From an uncultured Clostridia bacterium (lineage in GTDB: Bacteria; Bacillota; Clostridia; Oscillospirales; Ruminococcaceae): 49,158 nt of DNA. The position numbers were made by a program, and so were the translations under genes. The number at the start of each line of letters is the position of its first letter. The stretch's first letter is position 1. This document shows, piece by piece, positions 22,452 through 31,393 of the stretch. The notes beneath the pieces were generated by a model. That model had not been told where the DNA came from. It did no database searches and saw only the letters and a program-made list of their open reading frames with translations. The stretch lies in contig CALXBC010000017.1 of assembly GCA_944386455.1 (NCBI GenBank), forward strand, positions 1-49,158, given 5' to 3'.

Positions 22452-23823
22452 CTTTTTAATCATGTATGAGGTCAAAACCCGGGAACTGGAAAATATCCTG
22501 CTGATCGGGAACGAACTGAAAAGACGGGGATACAGCGTGGAATATCTCAGCTTTGAACACGTCAACCCCAAAAAATATCTGGATAATAAAAAAGTCATTG
22601 GCAAATACTTTAATAATGTCAATGTGGTCCTGATGCCGTCTCTCTATCACGATAAAGAGGTTTACGAGCTTGTGTACTACGTTTGCGGCCAATGCCGCAA
22701 TATTGTAAATCTGCGATGGGAGCAATCCCTTTCTGTAAAAGTGGAAAATGATCTTGACAACTATGCTTATCCGCATGGCAGCGCTAAAACAGCCTATCAT
22801 GTATGCTGGGGCAAGGCCTCATACCGCAGCCTTGCCGCTTCCGGGATCGCTGAGGACAAGCTCCTTTTGACAGGGCCTGTGCAAATGGACTTTTTGTTTC
22901 CCCAAGCGCGCGGGTATTATTTATCTAAAGAGGAACTCTATCAAAAATATCACTTCCCACAGGACAGAAAAACCGTTCTCTATATCTCTTCCTTTGCGAT
23001 TGCCAATCGAACCCAGCGTCAGATCGAACTGGAGGAAAAAAGTGCGGGCGGTGTAAATTTATGGCGGGATAAGATCCAGTTTACCGCGGACTCTCAAAAA
23101 CAAACACTGGATTGGATCGAAGCTCTGCTGAAAAAAGACAGTTGTACCTTTATTTATCGTCCCCACCCCGTAGAAAACGCCAACGAAGACCTGAAACAGC
23201 TTCAGGAAAAATATCCGCATTTCAGAGTGATTTCAGATTATTCTATCAAGCAGTGGATTCTGTGCTGTGATTTTATTTCCACCTGGATGAGCACGGCGAT
23301 CGCAGAAGCCTTTTTTGCACAGAAACCCTGTCTGATCGTTCGTCCGCTTCCTTTTGCGCCTGAAAATGAATGTACGATTTATCAAGGTGCCAAAATCGTT
23401 GACAACCTCGAGGATTATCTTGCAAGGATCATGGATGTCAACGAGGTATCTGTTTCAGAAGATGTCATCCGGCGGTATTATGACGTCACCGGTATACCAA
23501 GCCATGTTCGGCTTTGTGATGAGCTGGAAAAGATTCTTGCTTCTGATCAACACTTTGCTTGGAATCAAGAGCAAATGAAAGCGGTCGACTCCAGACGCTG
23601 GGCTCACATCCTGCAAAATATACTGATATGGGGTTACATCCCGCTTTTGAAGCTTCTGGGAGCTGTCAGAAAAAAGACAGGTCTTTCCTATGGGAAAAAA
23701 ATAAACAATCGGGTTGACAGCTACCAAAAAGCCAGTCCCAATATTGTCAAAAACATTGCGTCACCTGAAGAGATCGAGCAGATTTCAGCCCGGTTGGCGC
23801 AATTTTTCGGGAACGACGCTTAA
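22444..23823 (+). CDS. Surface-carbohydrate biosynthesis GT-B protein (candidate nonulosonate transferase)
   Basis: A 459-residue cytosolic protein beginning MLDFLIMYEVKTRELENILLIG, which resembles surface-carbohydrate biosynthesis proteins of the TIGR04396 type, related to CDP-glycerol glycerophosphotransferase-like enzymes. Conserved features are LLTGPVQMDF, FIYRPHPVE, and STAIAEAFFAQKPCLIV, the last being the donor-binding end of GT-B enzymes in teichoic and capsule polymers. The family occurs in nonulosonate and related clusters, so it could be the enzyme using the CMP-sugar, but this is inference. SD AGGAAGG precedes ATG 22444, which overlaps the polymerase stop. No signal peptide or membrane helix is seen. 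Confidence 0.65.
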   Translation: MLDFLIMYEVKTRELENILLIGNELKRRGYSVEYLSFEHVNPKKYLDNKKVIGKYFNNVNVVLMPSLYHDKEVYELVYYVCGQCRNIVNLRWEQSLSVKVENDLDNYAYPHGSAKTAYHVCWGKASYRSLAASGIAEDKLLLTGPVQMDFLFPQARGYYLSKEELYQKYHFPQDRKTVLYISSFAIANRTQRQIELEEKSAGGVNLWRDKIQFTADSQKQTLDWIEALLKKDSCTFIYRPHPVENANEDLKQLQEKYPHFRVISDYSIKQWILCCDFISTWMSTAIAEAFFAQKPCLIVRPLPFAPENECTIYQGAKIVDNLEDYLARIMDVNEVSVSEDVIRRYYDVTGIPSHVRLCDELEKILASDQHFAWNQEQMKAVDSRRWAHILQNILIWGYIPLLKLLGAVRKKTGLSYGKKINNRVDSYQKASPNIVKNIASPEEIEQISARLAQFFGNDA

Positions 23824-23850
23824 AACCTATCATTGTCAGGAAGTGAAAAA

Positions 23851-24870
23851 ATGCCCAAAATAAGCATCATCATACCGGTATATGGTGTGGAGCAGTATCT
23901 GCCGCACTGCCTTGACAGCATCCTGACACAATCCTTTACAGACTATGAGGTAGTTTTAGTGGATGACTGTTCCAAAGATAACAGCGGCAAAATCTGTGAT
24001 CAGTATGCCGCAAAAGACAGCCGTATCAGTGTGATCCATAAGAAGCGCAATGAGGGACTGGGCTATGCCCGCCGGGACGGGCTTGCTGCCGCATCGGGCG
24101 AATGGATCTTATTTGTGGACTCCGATGATTGGATTGCGCCGGAGACATTATCCATCTTATCTCAAAACACCGGAGATGATATTGATATTCTTGTCTTCGG
24201 AATTACCCTATGCCATGAAAATGCAAATGGAGAAGCCATACGAAATGAGGTCATTTCTCCTGCACCGGCTAAAGCGCTTGCCCGTCAGGAGATAGGCAAT
24301 CTGCTGGCAGCCCTGGATTCTCGGCGCAGTTTCCCGTATATGTGTAACAAGCTGTACCGATCACTGTTTTTATCTGAATCCGGCGTTGCGTTTAATACGA
24401 TTCAAAGCATGGAAGACTTTTTTTATAACATCGAAGTATTCCCAAAAGCGCGGGGGATTCAGGTAATCCCACAGCCGCTTTATCATTACCGCAAGCCTGC
24501 AAGGGAAACATTGGCGTCTGCCTATAATCCCGATTTTTTTGAGCTTTGTAAAAAAAGAAATGAAGCGGAAAAGGATTATCTCAGGAAAATGGATGCATGG
24601 ACAGAAGAAAATCTGCAAAAGCTGGATTTGATCCATCTGAACCATTTGATATCCTGTATGATCAAAAACACCGCGAAAAACAGTCCGCTGACAAAAAAAG
24701 AACAAAAACAAAAGGCAAAACAGATTTTGACGGATCCGCATACCCGAGAATTGCTCCGGCATATTCACTGCGGCGGATTAAAATACAGGATCATACTGCT
24801 CATTTTTAAATGCAGATTATCCTTTGCTGCTGTCTGGGTCGGCAGATTGGCAAACAAACAAAAGGCATGA
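23851..24870 (+). CDS. Glycosyltransferase family 2
   Basis: A 339-residue GT-A-fold enzyme. ISIIIPVYGVEQYLPHCLDSIL opens the domain, VVLVDDCSKDNSG holds the first Asp pair and ILFVDSDDWI the metal-binding DxD at about residue 93-95. It should add a sugar from a nucleotide donor with inversion during assembly of the repeat unit. The start is ATG 23851 (MPKISIIIP), with AGGAAG 9 bases upstream; the TTG at 23833 is unlikely. It sits between the GT-B protein and the flippase. Sugar unknown. Confidence 0.88.
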   Translation: MPKISIIIPVYGVEQYLPHCLDSILTQSFTDYEVVLVDDCSKDNSGKICDQYAAKDSRISVIHKKRNEGLGYARRDGLAAASGEWILFVDSDDWIAPETLSILSQNTGDDIDILVFGITLCHENANGEAIRNEVISPAPAKALARQEIGNLLAALDSRRSFPYMCNKLYRSLFLSESGVAFNTIQSMEDFFYNIEVFPKARGIQVIPQPLYHYRKPARETLASAYNPDFFELCKKRNEAEKDYLRKMDAWTEENLQKLDLIHLNHLISCMIKNTAKNSPLTKKEQKQKAKQILTDPHTRELLRHIHCGGLKYRIILLIFKCRLSFAAVWVGRLANKQKA

Positions 24871-24905
24871 GCTGTTCATGCCGCAAAAGATAGCAGGTGA
24901 AACAC

Positions 24906-26336
24906 ATGAATAAATTTAAAGCGCTGGCAGCCAATACTGCGATTTTCGGAATCAGCCAATTTACATCCAAAATACTGGTCTTTTTTTTGTTGCCCCTCTA
25001 TACTTCCTATATGTCGGAAACCGATTATGGCAGCTCTGATTTAGTGTTTTCTACCGTCAGCCTTCTTTTGCCAATATGTACATTGGAAATCAGCAGTGCC
25101 GTCATGCGCTTTTCTATGGAAAGGCGGCGGGAATCGGCTTCTTTTTTCCGTTTTGGATTTATGGTCATTCTGCTGGGATTTGCCGTCCTGCTGGCATGTT
25201 GTCCGGTTTTTTTGATTTTTCATTTATTTGAAGGATATTTGTATCTGTTTTATCTTTTGTTTTTGTGCAACGCCTTTTATCAGCTTTTGAGCTATTATTC
25301 CCGCGGAATCCAACGGGTTAAACTGGTGGGGATCGTCGGCGTGATCAACACCATTGTTGTAATCGGTCTCAACATTCTGTTTCTTGTCGGACTGAGACTG
25401 GGGATTATCGGGTATCTGCTTTCCTATATAGGCGGATATTTGATCAGCGACATTGTTTATCTGCTCATGCTGCACAAAAACATATTTGCCAATGCAGCCG
25501 TCAAAAAAAACCAGTCAGAATGGAAGAACATGATCAAATATTCCGTCCCGCTGGTTCCAAACAATGTCTCATGGTGGCTTGTCAGTTCTGCCAATAAATA
25601 TATTATCTCCGGATATCTGAGCAATGCCGTTTTAGGTCTGTACTCTGTGGCGCTTAAAATCCCTACTATTATCAACACGGTCCAAGGGGTATTCTCTGAG
25701 GCGCTGGTCTTATCCATTTTGCAGGAATATAACAACAAGGAAAAAGACGAGGAATATTTTTCGACTTTATACAGACTGTATAGTACATTTTCTATTCTCG
25801 TGGCTTCCTTTGTGATTCTGTTCGCAAGAATTCTGTCCGATCTGCTGTTTGCAAAAGACTTTTATCAGGCTTGGGTCTATGTCCCCCTGCTTTGCATCTC
25901 TCCTGTTTGGGGGGCATTGTCAGGTTATCTCGGAAATTTTTATGCTGCAACCAAAAAAAATAACGGGATGTTCTTTTCCACGTTACTGGGCGGCGGCATC
26001 ACGGTTTTGTTTTCCGTTTTAACGGTTCGTTTTTGGGGCGTATACGGCATTATCGCCGGCAATTTAATCTCCTATTTTTTCATTTGGCTTTACCGCTGGC
26101 TGGACACCAAAAAGCTGGTTAAACTGCGCATACAGCTGGGTACTGACATTGCCGCATGGATTCTTCTGATTGCGCAGGCCCTGATCATGACATTCCTGCC
26201 AAGTACTTTCTGGGCATATTGCGGCAATGCTGTGATCATCATTATATTAATTATGCTGAAACATCAAACCATATTTCCTCTTATCAAAAAATCTGTTCAG
26301 CTGGTCAAACAAAAGTTGGGAAAGCAAAGGAATTAA
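24906..26336 (+). CDS. wzx: Wzx-like polysaccharide flippase
   Basis: A 476-residue membrane protein of the MOP/oligosaccharidyl-lipid flippase family with about 12-14 hydrophobic segments. The start (MNKFKALAANTAIFGISQFTSKIL) and the early LLPLYTSYM-x-E-x-DYG segment are typical of Wzx/RfbX. It would flip the lipid-linked repeat unit outward for the polymerase. ATG 24906 is preferred over the slightly earlier ATG 24897 because GCAGGTGAAACAC provides the SD at suitable spacing. With the polymerase it makes the pathway a Wzx/Wzy type; no ABC export genes are present. Confidence 0.85.
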   Translation: MNKFKALAANTAIFGISQFTSKILVFFLLPLYTSYMSETDYGSSDLVFSTVSLLLPICTLEISSAVMRFSMERRRESASFFRFGFMVILLGFAVLLACCPVFLIFHLFEGYLYLFYLLFLCNAFYQLLSYYSRGIQRVKLVGIVGVINTIVVIGLNILFLVGLRLGIIGYLLSYIGGYLISDIVYLLMLHKNIFANAAVKKNQSEWKNMIKYSVPLVPNNVSWWLVSSANKYIISGYLSNAVLGLYSVALKIPTIINTVQGVFSEALVLSILQEYNNKEKDEEYFSTLYRLYSTFSILVASFVILFARILSDLLFAKDFYQAWVYVPLLCISPVWGALSGYLGNFYAATKKNNGMFFSTLLGGGITVLFSVLTVRFWGVYGIIAGNLISYFFIWLYRWLDTKKLVKLRIQLGTDIAAWILLIAQALIMTFLPSTFWAYCGNAVIIIILIMLKHQTIFPLIKKSVQLVKQKLGKQRN

Positions 26337-26339
26337 GCT

Positions 26340-27344
26340 ATGAAGACAAATCATGTTTTTATCATTGCAGAGGCAGGTGTCAACCACAACGGAGATTACA
26401 ACACGGCGCTGAAAATGATAGACGCGGCCAAAGCTGCCGGAGCCGACGCAATCAAATTTCAAACCTTTCGGTCAGAAAAGCTCGTTTCCAGAAATGCACA
26501 GAAGGCAGAATATCAAAAGCGCAATACCCATAACGATGATTCCCAGCTGGACATGCTCAAAAAGCTGGAACTGAGTTTTCGGGAATTTTCCATGCTGAAG
26601 GACTATTGCGATGAACAAGGGATTCTGTTCCTTTCGACGCCGTTTGATTTTGACAGTATTGATTTTTTAAATCAAATGGAACTTCCTCTGTTTAAAATTC
26701 CATCGGGCGAAATCACCAATCTGCCCTATCTCATGGCGATTGCCCGAACACGCCGCGATATCATTCTCTCTACCGGGATGGCGGATATTCCGGAAATTGA
26801 CGCTGCACTGCAGGTGCTGCAAAAATACGGCGCAGGACAGATTTCACTGCTGCACTGCACCACAGAATATCCCGCCCCCATGCGGGAAGTCAATCTGAAT
26901 GCCATCCAAACGCTGAAGCATCAATTCGGACTGCCGGTTGGCTATTCTGACCATACGGCAGGCATTGAGGTGTCGATCGCTGCCGCTGCAGTCGGTGCGG
27001 TGATCCTGGAAAAGCATTTTACACTGGACAAGACAATGGACGGTCCAGATCATAAGGCCAGTCTGGAACCTGCCGAACTGTCAGCTCTGGTACATGCGGT
27101 ACGAAATATCGAAGCTGCCATGGGTGACGGCAGCAAAAAGCCCACCCCTTCTGAAATCAAAAATAAAGAAATCGCACGCAAAAGCATTGTGGCTGCCAGG
27201 GATATCCAAAAAGGAGAACTGTTCACTGAAGATAATCTGACCGTAAAGCGTCCCGGAAACGGAATCTCTCCCATGAAATGGTTTGATGTCATCGGAACAG
27301 CTGCGCCCCGCGCTTTTCGGGAAGATGAACTGATTGAGCTTTAA
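26340..27344 (+). CDS. legI: LegI/NeuB-type nonulosonate synthase
   Basis: A 334-residue cytosolic enzyme that condenses phosphoenolpyruvate with a 6-carbon amino sugar to give a nine-carbon nonulosonate. The NeuB TIM barrel spans residues ~1-270 (IIAEAGVNHNGDYNTALKMIDAAK, STPFDFDSI, KIPSGEITNLPYL, GYSDHTAGIE), and a SAF antifreeze-like domain ends the protein (about 275-334, KPGNGISPMKW). It is full length for the family. The expected substrate is 2,4-diacetamido-2,4,6-trideoxymannose from LegG if the pathway is legionaminate; NeuB (N-acetylneuraminate) is distinguished mainly by the LegB/LegC partners here. ATG 26340 follows an AAAGGAA site 3 bp after the flippase stop. Confidence 0.9.
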   Translation: MKTNHVFIIAEAGVNHNGDYNTALKMIDAAKAAGADAIKFQTFRSEKLVSRNAQKAEYQKRNTHNDDSQLDMLKKLELSFREFSMLKDYCDEQGILFLSTPFDFDSIDFLNQMELPLFKIPSGEITNLPYLMAIARTRRDIILSTGMADIPEIDAALQVLQKYGAGQISLLHCTTEYPAPMREVNLNAIQTLKHQFGLPVGYSDHTAGIEVSIAAAAVGAVILEKHFTLDKTMDGPDHKASLEPAELSALVHAVRNIEAAMGDGSKKPTPSEIKNKEIARKSIVAARDIQKGELFTEDNLTVKRPGNGISPMKWFDVIGTAAPRAFREDELIEL

Positions 27345-27389
27345 GCATATGACGGTTTCCGATCATTTTTTGAAAAGGATGTTATCACA

Positions 27390-28553
27390 TTGAGAGAAAT
27401 TGCAGTTGTTACCGCCACACGGGCGGAATACGGCTTGCTCAGGCCGGTGATTCTCGCTTTGCAGGACTCCCCCTGTTTTCGTGTTTCGCTGCTGGTAACC
27501 GGCGCCCATCTTTCAAAAGAATTCGGCTATACGATTCACGAAATCAAAAAGGATCATCTGCCGATCGCGGCTGAAATTCCGATTTTGTCCGGTTCCGACA
27601 CCCCGCGCGGCATATCTCAAACCATGTCAAATGCTTTGCTGGGATTTTCTGCTTATTTTGAAGCGCATCGGCCGGACGGCATTATGGTGCTGGGAGACCG
27701 CTACGAAATTCTTGCGGTCTGCTGTGCGGCGATGAACGGGCGGATCCCCATCCTGCACCTCCACGGCGGAGAAACAACACAGGGTGCGATCGACGAAGCA
27801 ATCCGGCATTCTATTACCAAAATGAGTTATCTTCACTTTACCAGCAATGAGCAGCACCGCAAACGAGTCATTCAGCTGGGAGAGCAGCCCGACCGGGTAT
27901 TCAATGTCGGAGCGCCCGGCGTTGAAAACGCCATGCATCTGCCGCTGATGACAAAATCAGAGCTGGAACAGTCGATCGGTTTCTCTTTAACCAAACGCTA
28001 TGCAGTCGTTACGTTCCACCCTGTAACATTAGAGGGTGAGCCGCCGGAACAGCAGCTATACGAGTTGTTTGCCGCTATGGATGCGTTTGATTTGAGTTAC
28101 ATAATCACAAAATCAAATGCAGACGCGGGCGGACAGAGAATCAACCATGCAATTGACGAATTTGCAAAAAGCCGCAGCAACATTGCGGTTTTCGATTCCC
28201 TGGGCATCACACGGTATCTGAGCGCTGTCAAATACAGCGCCGCAGTGATCGGCAATTCTTCCAGCGGGATCATCGAGGTTCCTTCCTTCGGCGTTCCAAC
28301 CGTCAATATCGGTGACCGCCAGAAGGGACGCATGCAGGCGGAAAGCGTCATCCAGTGCCAGCCGAATCAGGAGGATATTTGCCGCGCCATTGCACTGGCG
28401 CTGTCCGACTCTTTCCGCAGCCGGACCAAGCATGTAAAAAATCCATATGGTGACGGCGATACCAGCAAAAAGATCGTTTCTGTTCTGGAACAGCGCTTTT
28501 CCGGGGAGATCGATCTGAAAAAGACGTTCTATGATATTGATTTTGAGATATAA
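27390..28553 (+). CDS. legG: LegG/NeuC-type hydrolysing NDP-sugar 2-epimerase
   Basis: A 387-residue GT-B-like epimerase that removes the nucleotide from the N-acetylated sugar and inverts C2, giving the mannose-configured substrate for LegI. The start EIAVVTATRAEYGLLRPVI, the GDRYEIL pocket, HLHGGETTQGAIDEAIRHSITKMS with its conserved His, and SSSGIIEVPSFGVPTVNIGDRQKGR are all typical of NeuC. It starts with TTG at 27390 after AAAAGGATG. In sialic acid loci NeuC acts on UDP-GlcNAc; the 4,6-dehydratase and aminotransferase here suggest a diacetamido-trideoxy substrate instead. Confidence 0.9.
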   Translation: MREIAVVTATRAEYGLLRPVILALQDSPCFRVSLLVTGAHLSKEFGYTIHEIKKDHLPIAAEIPILSGSDTPRGISQTMSNALLGFSAYFEAHRPDGIMVLGDRYEILAVCCAAMNGRIPILHLHGGETTQGAIDEAIRHSITKMSYLHFTSNEQHRKRVIQLGEQPDRVFNVGAPGVENAMHLPLMTKSELEQSIGFSLTKRYAVVTFHPVTLEGEPPEQQLYELFAAMDAFDLSYIITKSNADAGGQRINHAIDEFAKSRSNIAVFDSLGITRYLSAVKYSAAVIGNSSSGIIEVPSFGVPTVNIGDRQKGRMQAESVIQCQPNQEDICRAIALALSDSFRSRTKHVKNPYGDGDTSKKIVSVLEQRFSGEIDLKKTFYDIDFEI

Positions 28554-28574
28554 CAGCAGCAAGAAAGGAATAAA

Positions 28575-29561
28575 ATGATGAATATCGCAGTAATCGGACT
28601 GGGCTCTATGGGCAAGCGCAGAATCCGGCTTTTGACCCGTCACTTCCCGGAGCACACAGTCATTGGCATCGATACCCAAGCCGCACGTTGTGAAGATTGT
28701 GCGCGTACATTTGGAATTCGTTCCTTCTCTTCTTTACCGGAAGCAGTACAAAACAACAAGCTGGATGCCATATTTGTCTGTACCTCTCCTTTATCACACA
28801 ATTCCATTATTGCACAAGCATTGCAGTATAACCTTCAGGTGTTTACGGAAATCAATCTGGTGCAGGACGGTTATGATGAAAACATCAAAACCGCTGAAGA
28901 AAAGAGACTGGTCCTGTTTCTTTCTTCCACTTTTTTTTACCGGGAAGAAATCAGGTTTGTTCAGCAGCAATTGAAAGCCCATCCGCAGTGCATTTCCTAT
29001 ACTTATCATGTCGGACAGTATCTTCCCGACTGGCATCCGTGGGAAAGCTACAAAAGCTTTTTCCTGGGGGACAAGCGTACCAATGGCTGCCGGGAAATTA
29101 TGGCGATCGATCTGCCGTGGATCATCAAAACCTTTGGAAAAGTGGTGGATGTTCATGTGTTCCGTTCCAAAATGTCCCGGCTCGACATTGATTATCCGGA
29201 CACCTTTATCATCAGCCTGAAGCATGAAAACGGCAATCTGGGCACCTTTGTTGCCGATGTGGTAGCAAGGGCTCCCTTCCGTGAACTCCGTGTCAGCGGT
29301 GAACAGCTTTTGCTTTCTTGGGATGGTACCCCAAACAGTCTGAAGCGTTTTGACCTCAATCAAAAAAAGTGGGAACAGATCAAACTATATGACCAGGTAG
29401 ACCAGCTTGAAAATTACAGCGCCACCATAACGGAAAATGCTTATTTGGAAGAGATCAAAGCGTTTTTTGCACAGGTGGAGACCGGAGAACCCGCTCCATA
29501 TACATTTTATGATGACTATGAAACCTTACGTTTGATAGATAGGATTGAACAAAATATATGA
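28575..29561 (+). CDS. Gfo/Idh/MocA-family oxidoreductase 1 (lacks the usual EKP motif)
   Basis: A 328-residue protein with the NAD(P)-binding start IAVIGLGSMGKRRIRLL and the Gfo/Idh fold. At the site where family members have EKP, with Lys contacting substrate, this copy reads TEINLV. Its C-terminal region shares the YLPDWHPWESYK segment with the following paralogue. These pairs sit with nonulosonate genes in several Firmicutes, but the reaction is not established; oxidising or reducing an NDP-sugar or nonulosonate is inference. It starts at ATG 28575 (AAGAAAGGAA site) and overlaps the next gene by 4 bases (ATGA), which suggests a stoichiometric complex. Confidence 0.8.
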   Translation: MMNIAVIGLGSMGKRRIRLLTRHFPEHTVIGIDTQAARCEDCARTFGIRSFSSLPEAVQNNKLDAIFVCTSPLSHNSIIAQALQYNLQVFTEINLVQDGYDENIKTAEEKRLVLFLSSTFFYREEIRFVQQQLKAHPQCISYTYHVGQYLPDWHPWESYKSFFLGDKRTNGCREIMAIDLPWIIKTFGKVVDVHVFRSKMSRLDIDYPDTFIISLKHENGNLGTFVADVVARAPFRELRVSGEQLLLSWDGTPNSLKRFDLNQKKWEQIKLYDQVDQLENYSATITENAYLEEIKAFFAQVETGEPAPYTFYDDYETLRLIDRIEQNI

Positions 29562-30502
29562 TGAAAATCTGTATGATCGGTATTGGTTCCATCGGCAGCC
29601 GTCACTTGAAAAACATTCACGCAGTATTGCGGGAAAGAGATGTCCCGTTTCAAATTGACGCGCTCAGAAGCGGCCGTCATCCCCTCTCGGCCGAGCTTTC
29701 TGCCTTGATCTGTGACACCTATTATGATATCGGGCAGCTTCCGGACGATTACGATGTGATCTTTGTCACCAACCCGACCAGCCTGCACTATATCACAATG
29801 GAAGCATGTATGAACAAGACCAGGCATATGTTTATCGAAAAACCTGTCTTTGATCAAACAGACTATGATCTGCAAAAGCTGAGCTTCAAACCGGACGGCG
29901 TTTATTATGTAGCCTGTCCATTGCGTTACAGAAGAGTGACCCAATACATCAAAGAACTGATCCGGGACAAAGCCGTGTTTTCCGCCCGTGCCATTTGTTC
30001 CACCTATTTGCCTGAATGGCGTCCGGGCGTCGATTATCGTAATACCTACAGCGCCAGGAAGGATATGGGCGGCGGCGTCAGTATTGACCTGATTCATGAG
30101 TGGGATTATTTATGCTATCTGTTTGGAAAACCAATAAAGGTATATAACTTCAACGGAACTTACTCTGATTTGGAGATCACCAGTGATGATCTGTCCGTTT
30201 ACATCGCCCAATATGAACATCTGCTGCTCAGTCTGCATCTGGACTATTTTGGCCGGTATGACAGGCGCGAGGTGGAAATTTATTTCAAAGATGACGTGGT
30301 GGTCGGAGATTTCATTCACAGCCAGGTTCGCTTTTTGAAAAGCGGAAAAACGATCGATCTTCCGGAGGAAAGAAACGAGTACCAGAAAAAGGAGATCGCA
30401 TGCTTTTTTGATATGACAGCCGGAAAGCAGAAAAATCACAATCCCGTATCTCTGGCTTATGATGTGCTAAAGATCACAAAGGGAGAAGAAAGGAAAAATT
30501 AG
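29558..30502 (+). CDS. Gfo/Idh/MocA-family oxidoreductase 2
   Basis: A 314-residue paralogue of the preceding protein. It has the Rossmann GIGSIGSRHLKN motif at the N-terminus, an intact FIEKPVF (EKP) motif near residue 92, and YLPEWRPGVDY followed by GGGVSIDLIHEWDYL, which includes the catalytic-type D-x-x-x-H arrangement of the family (Asp-Leu-Ile-His). So this copy is likely the active dehydrogenase of the pair. It begins inside the stop of the first gene (ATGA overlap) and ends 2 bp before legF, so it should be made with the nonulosonate enzymes. Substrate unknown; a nonulosonate or its precursor is inferred only from context. Confidence 0.82.
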   Translation: MMKICMIGIGSIGSRHLKNIHAVLRERDVPFQIDALRSGRHPLSAELSALICDTYYDIGQLPDDYDVIFVTNPTSLHYITMEACMNKTRHMFIEKPVFDQTDYDLQKLSFKPDGVYYVACPLRYRRVTQYIKELIRDKAVFSARAICSTYLPEWRPGVDYRNTYSARKDMGGGVSIDLIHEWDYLCYLFGKPIKVYNFNGTYSDLEITSDDLSVYIAQYEHLLLSLHLDYFGRYDRREVEIYFKDDVVVGDFIHSQVRFLKSGKTIDLPEERNEYQKKEIACFFDMTAGKQKNHNPVSLAYDVLKITKGEERKN

Positions 30503-30504
30503 CT

Positions 30505-31266
30505 GTGAATATCTTATTTACCATATGCGGCAGAGCCGGCTCCAAAGGCGCAAAAGGAAAAAATATCCGCAATTTTATGGAACATCCATTAGTTTACTAT
30601 ACGCTGTCTGTCGTTGATTTATATTGCAGGCGGCATAAAAATGACTGCCGCTGCGATATTGCGTTAAGCACCGACAGCCCGGAATTGATAGAACTCGTGG
30701 AGAAAACGGACCTGAACGTCTTTATTGTAAACCGCTGCAAAGAATTATCCGGGGATTTTGTGGCAAAATTTGACGTCATCAAAGACTGCGCCAAAAAGGC
30801 AGAGACTTTTTATCAGACAGAATATGATATGGTGGTCGATCTGGACATCACATCGCCTTTGCGCAAATACAAGGATTTGGAATCCGTGATTGCCAAAAAA
30901 ACAGAACGGCCTGAAATCGATCTTGTCTTTACCGTGACCGAGGCGCGCCGCAACCCTTATTTTAATATGGTGTCCGAGCAGAACGGCAGTTACAGCGCTG
31001 TGATCCCCAGTAACTATGTTTCCCGTCAGCAGGCGCCCGCGGTATATGATATGAACGCATCCATTTATGCATACAGCCGCTGCTATATTCATTCTGACAA
31101 AAACAGCAAGGACCGTACTGCGGATATTGTCATGATGCAGGATACCGCAGTTTTGGATATTGACAGTGACAATGACTTTGAAATGATGCAGCTGCTGGCG
31201 GAATATTTTTACAAAACCGATCCCGCTTATGCAGAAATTAAAAATCATATTCCCGATATTTGTTGA
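30505..31266 (+). CDS. legF: CMP-nonulosonate cytidylyltransferase (LegF/NeuA type)
   Basis: A 253-residue cytosolic enzyme that activates the nonulosonate with CTP. It opens NILFTICGRAGSKGAKGKNIR, the CMP-sialate synthetase phosphate-binding loop (usually R-x-GSKG-x-x-x-KN), and has DMVVDLDITSPLRK with the catalytic Asp pair, plus DINSD-like ALDIDSDND near the end. GTG 30505 starts it 2 bp after the previous stop behind GAAGAAAGGA. It ends the pathway: its product, a CMP-legionaminate-type sugar, is the donor for one of the transferases upstream. It is also the last gene of the operon, followed by a strong terminator at 31.34 kb. Confidence 0.88.
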   Translation: MNILFTICGRAGSKGAKGKNIRNFMEHPLVYYTLSVVDLYCRRHKNDCRCDIALSTDSPELIELVEKTDLNVFIVNRCKELSGDFVAKFDVIKDCAKKAETFYQTEYDMVVDLDITSPLRKYKDLESVIAKKTERPEIDLVFTVTEARRNPYFNMVSEQNGSYSAVIPSNYVSRQQAPAVYDMNASIYAYSRCYIHSDKNSKDRTADIVMMQDTAVLDIDSDNDFEMMQLLAEYFYKTDPAYAEIKNHIPDIC

Positions 31267-31337
31267 ATTCGTTTTGTTTGATATTTTAGCTGCCGGCTGA
31301 AAACTCCGTTTTTCTTCTGCTGACAATCAAAAAAAAA

Positions 31338-31371
31338 TGCCCTGCGGATGTTTCCGCAGGGCACATTTTTT
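31338..31371. terminator. Bidirectional terminator between the polysaccharide operon and the wall-protein gene
   Basis: TGCCCTGCGGA (31338-31348) pairs perfectly with TCCGCAGGGCA (31353-31363), with eight A's before and TTTTTT after, so it can stop transcripts from both convergent units. Confidence 0.9.
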
Positions 31372-31393
31372 GATTAATTGTCATGCAGAGAGA

